This document shows, one piece after another, positions 54,066 through 62,828 of a stretch of 64,000 bases of DNA. The notes below the pieces were generated by a model. The model was not told where the DNA came from, did not search any database, and worked only from the letters and a program-made list of their open reading frames with translations. Position 1 is the stretch's first letter. Each line of letters opens with the position of its first letter. A program made the position numbers and the translations under genes. Source of the stretch: Desertivirga xinjiangensis (GTDB taxonomy: Bacteria; Bacteroidota; Bacteroidia; Sphingobacteriales; Sphingobacteriaceae); NCBI RefSeq assembly GCF_024436435.1, contig NZ_JAFMZP010000013.1:1-64000 (forward strand). Direction: 5' to 3'.

Positions 54066-56669
54066 ATGATTTTGAAGTTCCTGGCAGGCTTGCTTCTTGT
54101 TAATCTCACTTTAAATTCTTACTCACAGAGTCAGCCTGCGAGGATACAATGGTCTGCGAACGACAGCTGGAGGTTTTTACCACAGGGTGCCGATTTTGTA
54201 CACCGGCCTAAGATCGATGACGGCAAATGGGAACTGGTAAGATTACCACATACCTGGAATGCATTTGATCCCTTTGATGATGATGAAATTTCGAGAAGAG
54301 GTATTAGCTGGTATAGAAAGAAACTGGTATTAGATAACCGGTTTAAGGGTAAAAACCTTTATCTGTATTTTGAAGGTGCATACCAGGTTGCGGATGTATA
54401 TGTAAACGGAGTTTTTGCAGGCCAGCATAAAGGCGGTTATACTGCTTTTTGTTTTGATATCACTAAACTGATTAAACTAGGAGACAAACCGGTTGAAAAT
54501 CTCATCGCCGTGCAGTTAAACAATGCCCAGGATAATTTCATTCCGCCATTGTCGATCGGCTATGCTTCGTATGGCGGTATCTATCGGGATGTCTGGCTTC
54601 TTGCAACTAATAAGATCCATTTTAAAACGCTTGACCACGCTTCCAAGGGTATCTATATATCAACGCCCGAAGTATCCGAAAAGACAGCACAAGTAAAGAT
54701 CAGAAGTATTCTAAGCAATGATACCGAAGTTGAGAAGAAAGTTGAACTGATACATCAGATCTACGATGCCAACCAGAAGGAAATAGCGAAGTTGCGTGAG
54801 GAGGTTCGCATTCCGGCAGGGGGCGAGATTGAAGTGAGTATGCTAAGCAGCAGGATCAATGAGCCTCTTCTATGGTCTCCGGATCATCCGAACTTGTATA
54901 AGGTAAAAAGCAGGATCACTGAAAAAGGACAAGTAACGGATGAACTAATAAATCCACTCGGGTTTCGCTGGTTCAGCTTTGATCCTGACAAAGGATTCAG
55001 CCTTAATGGCAAAAGACTCCAGTTGAAGGGTACAAACAGGCACCAAGATTTCAAAGAGCGGGGGGATGCTTTGTCTGATGAAGATCACTATCGTGATCTG
55101 AAGCTTATCAAAGATATGGGCTGTAATTTTTTACGGCTGGCCCATTATCCGCAGGATCCTGAAGTGTTGCGCCTGGCAGATGAAATGGGTTTGTTGATAT
55201 GGGAAGAAATACCACTTGTTAATTACATGAACCCTGTACCTGAGTTTCTTCAAAACTCTGCCAATATGATCCGCGAAATGATCAGACAGAACTATAATCA
55301 CCCTTCTGTGATCATATGGGGCTCTATGAATGAGGTCTTGCTATGGAGCGACATGGCAGAGAGGATTCAGGTTCAGACCAACGCAGAATATCTAAAAAAA
55401 GTGAGGACGTATGCGCTTCATTTGGATAGCATTGTAAGAGCCGAGGATCCTCTCCGCTATAGTACCATGGCCATGCATATGAGTGATGATTATGATCGGT
55501 ATAAACTTTCCGGTATTCCTGCCATTTCAGCTTATAATATTTACGACGGCTGGTACAGCAATGTAGTGGAAGATTTCGGGAAAGCCATGGATGAAAAACA
55601 CCGGGTCAACCCCAAACAGGTTCTCTTTATCAGCGAATACGGAGCAGAAGCGGATAACCGGGTGAACTCTGAAAATCCGGTACGTTTTGACTTTACAGGG
55701 CAGTATCAAAGGTATTATCATGAATCCTACCTATCTCAAATTAATCAAAGACCATATCTGGCAGGTACAGCTATCTGGAACGAGTTCGATTTCTCGCAGC
55801 CTAACGTGGGTGGGGTCAGCAATAATATGAACCAGAAGGGTATGATCACCTGGGACAGGAAGCCCAAGGATTCTTACTATTTGTATAAAGCGAACTGGAA
55901 TCCTCAGCCGATGGTCTATGTTGCGAGTCGCGACTGGCAGGACAGGGCAGGGCAAGCTGGTTCTAAATCTACTATTGAGGTTTACAGCAATTTGAACGAA
56001 GTTACTTTAACTGTAGATGGAGAGTCTTTTGGAACAAAGAGCCCGGACGCTATCAAAAAATGTATATGGAAGGTCGCTTTGAGGGAAGGAGCCAATATTG
56101 TCCATGTATCAGGAAAAGTGGGAAACACCGTTGTGAGTGATCAGCTGGTTATAAATTACCATACTTATTCTTTAAATCTTAAAGATCCGCATGCGCCTTT
56201 TCGTGGTATTTTCATCAACGCAGGCTCAAACAGTCAATACCTTGACCAGGCCAAAAACATTTGGATTGAAGATCGTCCCTATCAAAAAGGCAGTTTTGGG
56301 TATATAGGTGGTGCCCCGGCAACCCTTAATATCAAGACGGTAAAAAAGAACACCGAAGACATGCCGCTTTTTTATTCTTATCATAACGATATTAAGGCTT
56401 ACCGCCTGGATGTACCAAACGGACAGTACGAAGTAGAGCTTTGTTTCATTGAGAATGATAAGATAGCCGGAGGAGAGAGGATATTTGATGTGGCCATTAA
56501 CGGCGACAAAGTTCTGCAGAACCTCGACCTTTCTTCTGAATGCGGTTTTGCAGTGGCGCTGAAGAAAAAATATATGATCACCGCGGACAAAGGAGAAGGG
56601 ATAAATGTGACCTTCGAAGCCAAAAAAGGAAAAGCCATTTTAAGTGGTATAAAGGTAAAAGCAAAGTAA
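54066..56669 (+). CDS. GH2 beta-galactosidase-like enzyme with C-terminal malectin domain
   Basis: An 867-residue exported enzyme with a signal peptide ending SYSQ. The sugar-binding jelly roll (about 25-190) contains VRLPHTWNAFDPFDDD and AYQVADVYVNGVFAGQHKGGY. An Ig-like domain leads to the TIM barrel (about 305-610) with LKGTNRHQDF, acid/base E423 (GSMNEV) and nucleophile E524 (ISEYGAE), both as in beta-galactosidases. An Ig/DUF4982-like segment comes next, and residues about 720-867 form a malectin-like carbohydrate-binding domain (INAGSNSQYLD, NGQYEVELCFIE, GERIFDVAINGDKV). A galactosidase acting on a glycan end is likely. It starts a plus-strand operon; the next gene follows after 15 bases. 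Confidence 0.9.
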   Translation: MILKFLAGLLLVNLTLNSYSQSQPARIQWSANDSWRFLPQGADFVHRPKIDDGKWELVRLPHTWNAFDPFDDDEISRRGISWYRKKLVLDNRFKGKNLYLYFEGAYQVADVYVNGVFAGQHKGGYTAFCFDITKLIKLGDKPVENLIAVQLNNAQDNFIPPLSIGYASYGGIYRDVWLLATNKIHFKTLDHASKGIYISTPEVSEKTAQVKIRSILSNDTEVEKKVELIHQIYDANQKEIAKLREEVRIPAGGEIEVSMLSSRINEPLLWSPDHPNLYKVKSRITEKGQVTDELINPLGFRWFSFDPDKGFSLNGKRLQLKGTNRHQDFKERGDALSDEDHYRDLKLIKDMGCNFLRLAHYPQDPEVLRLADEMGLLIWEEIPLVNYMNPVPEFLQNSANMIREMIRQNYNHPSVIIWGSMNEVLLWSDMAERIQVQTNAEYLKKVRTYALHLDSIVRAEDPLRYSTMAMHMSDDYDRYKLSGIPAISAYNIYDGWYSNVVEDFGKAMDEKHRVNPKQVLFISEYGAEADNRVNSENPVRFDFTGQYQRYYHESYLSQINQRPYLAGTAIWNEFDFSQPNVGGVSNNMNQKGMITWDRKPKDSYYLYKANWNPQPMVYVASRDWQDRAGQAGSKSTIEVYSNLNEVTLTVDGESFGTKSPDAIKKCIWKVALREGANIVHVSGKVGNTVVSDQLVINYHTYSLNLKDPHAPFRGIFINAGSNSQYLDQAKNIWIEDRPYQKGSFGYIGGAPATLNIKTVKKNTEDMPLFYSYHNDIKAYRLDVPNGQYEVELCFIENDKIAGGERIFDVAINGDKVLQNLDLSSECGFAVALKKKYMITADKGEGINVTFEAKKGKAILSGIKVKAK

Positions 56670-56684
56670 TATAGATAGCTGAAT

Positions 56685-59600
56685 ATGAGTTTAATAAAAA
56701 ATCGACTAGTTGCTAAATTCCTTACTGTATCCCTGCTCTTTTCCTCGAATGTGCAGGCTCAGGATAAGGATAGAAATATTGCTCTCAATAAGCCCGTTTC
56801 TGCAAACTCTGAGGTTCCGAAGAATCCGGCAAAGAATGTAGTCGACGGAAAGATTTCGAGAAATTCCAGGTGGGTTGCGTCTACTAACCGGGCTCCGCAT
56901 ATCCTGGAGATTAATCTCCAGAAATACCATGTCATAAATGAGATCAGGGTTCACAGCGGTATAATGGACGCCGAAAAGCGACCAGATGAAATGTCTCAGG
57001 CAGCTGGCTTCTGGTCGCTGAAAAATTTTAAGTTGCAGTACTGGGATGATGCCAACTGGAGTGATTTTCCAAAAAGTGAGGTGCTCGAAAACCGTCTTAC
57101 TAGTGCAGCCTTTAAATTCAGTCCCTCTGTAACCACCTTTAAAGTGCGTTTGATCTGTGACGACGGAGAGCCGGTAAACATCATGGAAATTGAAGTCTTT
57201 GGAAGAGAGGCGTTAAATATGCCTGCTCCTCCGGTATTAGGCTCAGAAATGCGCAAAGCGCCTGCTTTTACAGGTTCCCGCAAAGCCACCGTAACCGTTA
57301 ATAACAAGGAGGCAGGCAAAAGCATGAAGTTTGTTGGCTACAATCAAGGATATTATTTTCCCGGCAGCAATGTTTCGGGCTGGCTGGAGTATAGCAATGT
57401 AAACAGCGTAAGGGTATGGGCCACTTTGAATTCGTTTGTTCCGGAGAAGTCGGTTCAGGTAGATAAGAATGTGAGAACGGTTGAGGAGTTTGACAAGCGG
57501 AAGACGCAGCTAAGGTCTGATCCGGAAAACAACAGGTTCATAAAGTGGACGGAGCTGAATCCCTTATATGACAAGCCTGATTCGTCCTCTACGAACGCTA
57601 TGATCTATAACTATGCTATTACTGAATTAAAGCGCCTGGGCATACAAACCATCCTTCAATTAGGTTCTACGGATTTTAAAGATACCTGGGAAAATAAATG
57701 GAAGCAATGGCAGCGTTATTACGCTATTGCATATCATTCGGCCAAAACCGGAGACGTAGCTATGTTTGCTATGCAGAATGAGCCAAATCACCGGCATTCA
57801 GGTCCAATGAAGCTCGATCAATGGATCATGGGTATGCAGGTTACTTCTGACGCCATACATGCAGCAGTAGAGGATGTAAATAAGAAATATGGGAAGAAAC
57901 TGGAAGCAAGATTTGTAGGTCCCGTGACTGCCGGACAGAACACGGATTGGTGGGCTGCGGTATCTAAAGCCATCCGGACAGACTATCATGGCAAGACCGT
58001 CGATAAAGACCTGTTGAATATCTTTTCCACGCACTCCTACAATTCGCCTGCAGCTGGATACCAGTCAAGGATCAATAACATCCGTAAAATAATCACGGAC
58101 AATCATCCGAAAGGGCAAGCATTGCCGATCGTCTACACCGAAATAGGTCGTTGGATGAATGCTTACCTGATCGACAAAGAGGAGACCATGGATTCACCTT
58201 CCTTGTTTACTGAATGGGCAGGTATCTATAGCAACAATATGAAAAACGGCGGATATGGAATGTGGGCATTTAAGTTCGCCAATACCGCCAGCAGTACTTA
58301 TCCACGGGGGATAAAATCGGGTCATCATTATATTTGGCAAGGTAAACGTATTGTTGAAGATGCTTATCGTAATATAGCTTTAAATAAACCAGTTAGATCG
58401 AATCAAATAACAAATAGTGCTGGGTTGGTCACTGATGGGGACAAGTCGGATAAGTCGGTATGGATAGCCGATTCTCTAAGTACAGAAAAGTGGGTTGAAG
58501 TTGATCTGCTGAAGGAGCAGCTTATCGGCAGTGCTGTGGTTTATACAGGCTCAGCGTATGGGGTATATACCAGCCCCGATCGAATCAAAAACTTCAAATT
58601 GCAATACCTGTCCGCTGGCAGCTGGAAAGATATTCCAGGAGCCTCAGAAAAAGAATGCAGGTATTCCCAGGTATTTACAGTATTTAAGCAACCCGTAAAA
58701 GCCAGTAAAGTCCGGTTCATTAGCACAGATAAAGGAAGGTTAAAGGTTCGTGAAATAAAGCTGTTTGCAGCGGGCGATGGCCCTAAAGAAACATCAAACT
58801 ATAATGTTTCCGGGATTCAGCGTACAGGTGAGGTGGTGCGCTTGTTCGCTAAGGGCTTTAAAAATGAAAGGCCTTTACTGGAGACTAGGGTTTCTGTAAG
58901 TGATCATGATCTTGACACTTATACCTCTTATGATGAGAAGTCAGGAAACTACTATATGTGGCTAGTTCAGAGGGGTTTATTTGATTATAACTTAAGTGTT
59001 AATCTTGCATCGCTGAACGTTTTCGCGGGAACGCCGGTTACTGCCGAGACTGTTAGTGCCGACTATTATGGTGAGCTAAATAATATCGACAATTTAGGTT
59101 CCGACAAGACTTTTAACCTGATACTCCGCCCTCAGAGTGTTGTGTTGCTGACCATTCCATCCGGTAAAGTGAAGAAAGAAGTCATTTCAGCTCTGGCAGA
59201 AAAAACGGTGTTCGGAGCTAGGAATTCCGTAGCAAACCGTGCTGGTGATCGCTTGCAAGTACAGCTCGACGCTTCAAAACCAGAGGACAACAAAGTATCT
59301 TACATTTACTTTGATATGTCTCCTTCTCAGATCGCCGCTTCGAAAAAGATCGTACTGGGCGTTAACGGCCAGAACGACGGAGGCGAGAGACCCTACCGGC
59401 TGCATGTTTACGGGATTCCATCCCAGTTTTTCAACCTTAAAGAACTAAGTGAAACAAGGGCACCACTATTGGATGTTCAGCAAGCTTTGATCAGTGAAGT
59501 AGGGCGTAAAGCGTTTGTGGCGGGTGAGCTGGCCTTTGATTCAGTCGCTAAATACCATCATCTGGATGTGACAGATATGCTTAAGAAACATGCGGGCGAG

Positions 59601-59732
59601 GGTGTAGCCTTTGTATTCATCCGTGAAACACGACAGTTGGGTGATGATGAAGATAAAGGCAGGAAAGTATTCTTAAATTCTTTGAAAAGTGATGCCAAGC
59701 CGATGCTGGAAATATGGACCGCCTCCAAATAA
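56685..59732 (+). CDS. Large GH-A-like hydrolase with two discoidin domains and CBM96-like end
   Basis: A 1015-residue exported protein with a signal peptide ending NVQAQ. A discoidin (F5/8 type C) domain (about 30-172; NIALNKPVSANSE) precedes a TIM-barrel-like region (about 195-555). Candidate catalytic residues are E366 in MQNEPNH (the NEP acid/base signature of clan GH-A) and E486 in YTEIGRW (nucleophile). A second discoidin domain spans about 562-695 (NIALNKPVRSNQ), a beta-sandwich spans about 700-820, and a DNRLRE/CBM96-like domain occupies about 830-1015. The barrel plus beta-sandwich order recalls GH86-type agarases and porphyranases, but the family cannot be confirmed by eye. An endo-acting role on the locus glycan is the best guess. 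Confidence 0.7.
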   Translation: MSLIKNRLVAKFLTVSLLFSSNVQAQDKDRNIALNKPVSANSEVPKNPAKNVVDGKISRNSRWVASTNRAPHILEINLQKYHVINEIRVHSGIMDAEKRPDEMSQAAGFWSLKNFKLQYWDDANWSDFPKSEVLENRLTSAAFKFSPSVTTFKVRLICDDGEPVNIMEIEVFGREALNMPAPPVLGSEMRKAPAFTGSRKATVTVNNKEAGKSMKFVGYNQGYYFPGSNVSGWLEYSNVNSVRVWATLNSFVPEKSVQVDKNVRTVEEFDKRKTQLRSDPENNRFIKWTELNPLYDKPDSSSTNAMIYNYAITELKRLGIQTILQLGSTDFKDTWENKWKQWQRYYAIAYHSAKTGDVAMFAMQNEPNHRHSGPMKLDQWIMGMQVTSDAIHAAVEDVNKKYGKKLEARFVGPVTAGQNTDWWAAVSKAIRTDYHGKTVDKDLLNIFSTHSYNSPAAGYQSRINNIRKIITDNHPKGQALPIVYTEIGRWMNAYLIDKEETMDSPSLFTEWAGIYSNNMKNGGYGMWAFKFANTASSTYPRGIKSGHHYIWQGKRIVEDAYRNIALNKPVRSNQITNSAGLVTDGDKSDKSVWIADSLSTEKWVEVDLLKEQLIGSAVVYTGSAYGVYTSPDRIKNFKLQYLSAGSWKDIPGASEKECRYSQVFTVFKQPVKASKVRFISTDKGRLKVREIKLFAAGDGPKETSNYNVSGIQRTGEVVRLFAKGFKNERPLLETRVSVSDHDLDTYTSYDEKSGNYYMWLVQRGLFDYNLSVNLASLNVFAGTPVTAETVSADYYGELNNIDNLGSDKTFNLILRPQSVVLLTIPSGKVKKEVISALAEKTVFGARNSVANRAGDRLQVQLDASKPEDNKVSYIYFDMSPSQIAASKKIVLGVNGQNDGGERPYRLHVYGIPSQFFNLKELSETRAPLLDVQQALISEVGRKAFVAGELAFDSVAKYHHLDVTDMLKKHAGEGVAFVFIRETRQLGDDEDKGRKVFLNSLKSDAKPMLEIWTASK

Positions 59733-59733
59733 T

Positions 59734-61620
59734 ATGAAAGATCATTTGACAAATATTTCGGCCGGTTTAGTATTACTGGCGTTTCTCTTACTAAGTACTA
59801 ACAAGGGACATGCGGCTGAGGTTAATCGCGTCCTGCTTGCAAGTAAAGGGAAAGCAATGGCGGATATTATTGCTGAAGGATCTGTTAAAAATCAGTTATA
59901 TGCCATTTCTGAGCTCAATAAATACTTGAGTAAAATCAGTAAGGCAAAGTTCGATCTAAAAGACAAGTCAGACCGGCCCTCAATTCGTTTGGTGTCCCGC
60001 AACTTTTCAAATCCCGAGGCTTACGATATTGAAATAAAAGGAAAGGATGTGGTATTGGCGGCTGGCTCTGATCGGGCCACCTTATATGCGGTTTATGATT
60101 TCCTGGAAAGGCTGGGATGCCATTGGATCGCGCCCAATTTCGAATATTACGAGCATTCGGGCGAGGTAATCCCAGTAAAAAATAACCTTGTTTTTACTCT
60201 CAACCATAAGGTGAGCGAAAGTCCCGACATGGAGTACAGGAAGCTGGATGTTGCGGGCAGCAGGACACTTGCGACTGAGAAGCTTAAAAAACTCATCGAA
60301 TGGATGCCTAAAGGGCGTTATAATACCCTGAGGTTTGCTATGGACAGGGAAAATGGTAAACCGGTAAAATGGGACAAGTATCGCCTGGAATTGACTCCGG
60401 AGTTAAAAAAGCGAGGAATCTTAATTGAAGTAGGCGGTCATGGCTATCAGCATTTTTTAAGTGGGAAAATGGAGAGTGGTGAGCTTTTTAAAAACCATCC
60501 CGACTGGTTTGGAAAGGACAGTACTTGCAAGCCAAGCCCTTCTGACAGGCTGGTATTTAACACAGAGAACCCTCAGGCTGTCAAATATTTTACTGAAAAG
60601 ATCATACAGGTTGTTAAGAACAGGCCTGAGATAGATATTTTCGACTTATGGCCGCCTGACGTGGGTCACTGGCAGGATTGCCCGGACCAGGCCAAGTTTG
60701 GCACTCCGCAGGAGCGGCAGGTGCGCCTGGCTAACCATGTATATCAGGAAATCAAAAAAGTGCGGCCAGATATCAGGATGGAGATCATCGCTTATTCAAA
60801 TGCCTTGTTCCCCCCGGAAAAAACCACTCTTCATAAGGATATCCTTCTGGAGATCTGTCCGATCAACCAAAGTTTTGAAAAGCAGATCGATGATCCTTCG
60901 GCTTCAACTAATGCTGAATATATCCGGGCGATCAAAGAGTGGAGAGATGCCTTTTCTGGCAACATCACCTTGTATTCTTATTACCGAAAGCAGGCCTGGC
61001 GTTCAGCTCCCGTCGTTATTCCCTTTTATATGCAAAAAGACATGCAATATTTTGCCAGTGTTCCCATGCAGGGGATTGCATGTTATGCGGAAACAAACGA
61101 CTGGTTTACTTATGAACTGAACCATTTTGCGCTTGGACGGCTTGGCTGGAATCCTGACATAAATATTGATTCTTTATCAAGTGAATTTTTCAGCGCGCGT
61201 TATGGTAAAGAACAAGCCGTTGCTGCAGACTCATATCAATTGCTTGAAGAAACCGTACGATTGTATGGAAGTATTCCTTTCACAAGCCTCAAAACTAAGG
61301 AAGAGATAAAGGAAGCTCAGGAAAAAGTAGGTAGGCAAATAATTGCCATCAAAAGATCACGGGATAATAACCCCGGGAAGGGATTAGATGGAAATTTTTC
61401 AAGATTATTGTTGATGTATGACTATCTGGACCGCGATCTGGAAATACAATACGCCAGAGTATCAGGTGCTTCAAGGGAGAAGATTTATAAGCAAATAAAA
61501 GAGTTCGTTTCGTTTATGCAAAGTAATCTAGACAAGGGAGTATTTATCCTGACTGGTTCCGATGATTTTGGACGCTTTACAAAAAAATATGGGCTGACCA
61601 ACCAAAGTTTACTGGATTAA
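59734..61620 (+). CDS. DUF4838 protein, alpha-glucuronidase-like layout, exported
   Basis: A 628-residue protein starting MKDHLTNIS, directly after the previous stop codon; a frame opening at 59689 overlaps that gene and is not used. A signal peptide ends at about residue 28 (GHAAE). An alpha/beta domain (about 30-150) with ISELNKYLSKIS and SDRATLYAVYDFLERLGCHWIAPN resembles the N-terminal domain of GH67 alpha-glucuronidases and GH20-type enzymes. DUF4838 follows (about 180-480; DIFDLWPPDVGHWQDCPD, MEIIAYSN, CYAETNDWFTYELNHFALGRLGWN). DUF4838 proteins recur in Bacteroidota glycan loci and a hydrolase role is widely suspected. Acidic pairs in WPPDVGHW and AETNDW are candidate catalytic residues. 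Confidence 0.8.
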   Translation: MKDHLTNISAGLVLLAFLLLSTNKGHAAEVNRVLLASKGKAMADIIAEGSVKNQLYAISELNKYLSKISKAKFDLKDKSDRPSIRLVSRNFSNPEAYDIEIKGKDVVLAAGSDRATLYAVYDFLERLGCHWIAPNFEYYEHSGEVIPVKNNLVFTLNHKVSESPDMEYRKLDVAGSRTLATEKLKKLIEWMPKGRYNTLRFAMDRENGKPVKWDKYRLELTPELKKRGILIEVGGHGYQHFLSGKMESGELFKNHPDWFGKDSTCKPSPSDRLVFNTENPQAVKYFTEKIIQVVKNRPEIDIFDLWPPDVGHWQDCPDQAKFGTPQERQVRLANHVYQEIKKVRPDIRMEIIAYSNALFPPEKTTLHKDILLEICPINQSFEKQIDDPSASTNAEYIRAIKEWRDAFSGNITLYSYYRKQAWRSAPVVIPFYMQKDMQYFASVPMQGIACYAETNDWFTYELNHFALGRLGWNPDINIDSLSSEFFSARYGKEQAVAADSYQLLEETVRLYGSIPFTSLKTKEEIKEAQEKVGRQIIAIKRSRDNNPGKGLDGNFSRLLLMYDYLDRDLEIQYARVSGASREKIYKQIKEFVSFMQSNLDKGVFILTGSDDFGRFTKKYGLTNQSLLD

Positions 61621-61648
61621 TTTAAAAAGATACGACATCTTCGTTTAC

Positions 61649-61685
61649 CCAATGAAATAACCAATGTAATAACCAATCGAAATAA
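61649..61685. promoter_or_regulatory. Three tandem 12-13 bp CCAAT repeats before the third GH2 gene
   Basis: CCAATGAAATAA, CCAATGTAATAA and CCAATCGAAATAA follow one another directly, ending 21 bases before the ATG at 61707. They lie in the only sizeable gap (86 bases) of the plus-strand hydrolase operon. They could be an operator or translation-enhancing leader, or an A/T-rich slippage product. Confidence 0.45.
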
Positions 61686-61706
61686 ACTAACAAAAATAAA
61701 CACACA

Positions 61707-62828
61707 ATGAAAAGAGTACTATTCTTAACGTTTGCTATTTTCTTTACGTTTTTTGATTTAGCTGCCAATGAAAAAGCAGCCTGGAAGATCACCCCATTTA
61801 CGGGGATGGACTATGTTCGCATAGTGGTTGATGAAAGATACAGGGAGACAACAGGAAATAGTTTCAAAGTTACCATAAAGGCTATCGAGGGTGGAAAAGT
61901 GTTATGGGAAGGGCCCGTTACTGCAGAACCTGCAATAAATTCAGGTCCAAAACAACTTGCTTTTACAGTCAGGAACCTCAAGCCAACGCTCTGGTCGCCT
62001 ACTAATCCCTACTTATATGAAATTATTCTGAAGCAGTATAACAAAGGAGGGTTGAAAGGGCAGCTTAGAGAGAGAGCTGGCTTCCGCATGTTCGAGCGCA
62101 GGGGAGGAAACCTTTACCTGAACAATAAACCCATTTTCCTGAAAGGAATTGCAATTAACCCTCCGGGAAGAGGAATTCCGGACGAGCTGGAAACAAGCCG
62201 GGAGTTTGCGCTTGACTACGTCAGGTATATGAAAAGCATAAATGTCAATATCATCCGGATTCCTGATGAAGAAGCCTGGTTTGACGTATGCGACGAATTA
62301 GGAATGATGGTCTTCGGGGGTAATTACAGCGGTAAAGTTGCAGGCGGGGAAAAGGTAAAAAAGGTTGAAGCCGTAGGGGACGAGACAGACGGCGGTTTTC
62401 CGAGCGATTATGACAGAGGAGTTTCCTGGTATCAGAACGATAAGCTGGGATTGATAGCTCATCATCCAAGCCTGATGGTTTATGCGATGACCAACGAAAC
62501 CCCGTTTAAAGGCAGCCGGGCAGTGCAATGGGAGAAATTCCTTTCTTATGCCTTCGACAAATTAAAAAAATGGGATGAGACCCGTGTTTACATTGCAAAT
62601 GCAGGATACGGCTATGGTAAAGCAGGTGATATATGCGACATTCACAGGTATTGGGGATGGTATTATAATTCACCTTATACCTTCTTAAATATTCGCGACA
62701 ATTCTGCGATCATTCCCTTTCCTAAAAAAGACCAGCCAATAACATTTACAGAATGCGTAGGCAATTATACCGGACCTGATGGGCGCTACAATTTACACCA
62801 TGGCACAAAAATCCAAGTTCTCAGTTAG
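61707..62828 (+). CDS. GH2-like hydrolase, N-terminal part ended by a frameshift
   Basis: A 373-codon frame with a signal peptide (to about 20, LAAN). It has an Ig-like domain (LWSPTNPYLYEIILKQY near 92) and a GH2 TIM barrel with NLYLNNKPIFLKGIAINPPG. Both predicted catalytic glutamates are present: E264 in MTNETP and E349 in FTECVG. No N-terminal jelly-roll domain is visible between the signal peptide and the Ig-like domain. The frame stops at TAG (62826-62828) while homologous sequence continues in another frame: an A-tract of five bases at 62807-62811 would restore the fusion if it had six. The cause is a mutation, an assembly error or frameshifting. Confidence 0.75.
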   Translation: MKRVLFLTFAIFFTFFDLAANEKAAWKITPFTGMDYVRIVVDERYRETTGNSFKVTIKAIEGGKVLWEGPVTAEPAINSGPKQLAFTVRNLKPTLWSPTNPYLYEIILKQYNKGGLKGQLRERAGFRMFERRGGNLYLNNKPIFLKGIAINPPGRGIPDELETSREFALDYVRYMKSINVNIIRIPDEEAWFDVCDELGMMVFGGNYSGKVAGGEKVKKVEAVGDETDGGFPSDYDRGVSWYQNDKLGLIAHHPSLMVYAMTNETPFKGSRAVQWEKFLSYAFDKLKKWDETRVYIANAGYGYGKAGDICDIHRYWGWYYNSPYTFLNIRDNSAIIPFPKKDQPITFTECVGNYTGPDGRYNLHHGTKIQVLS

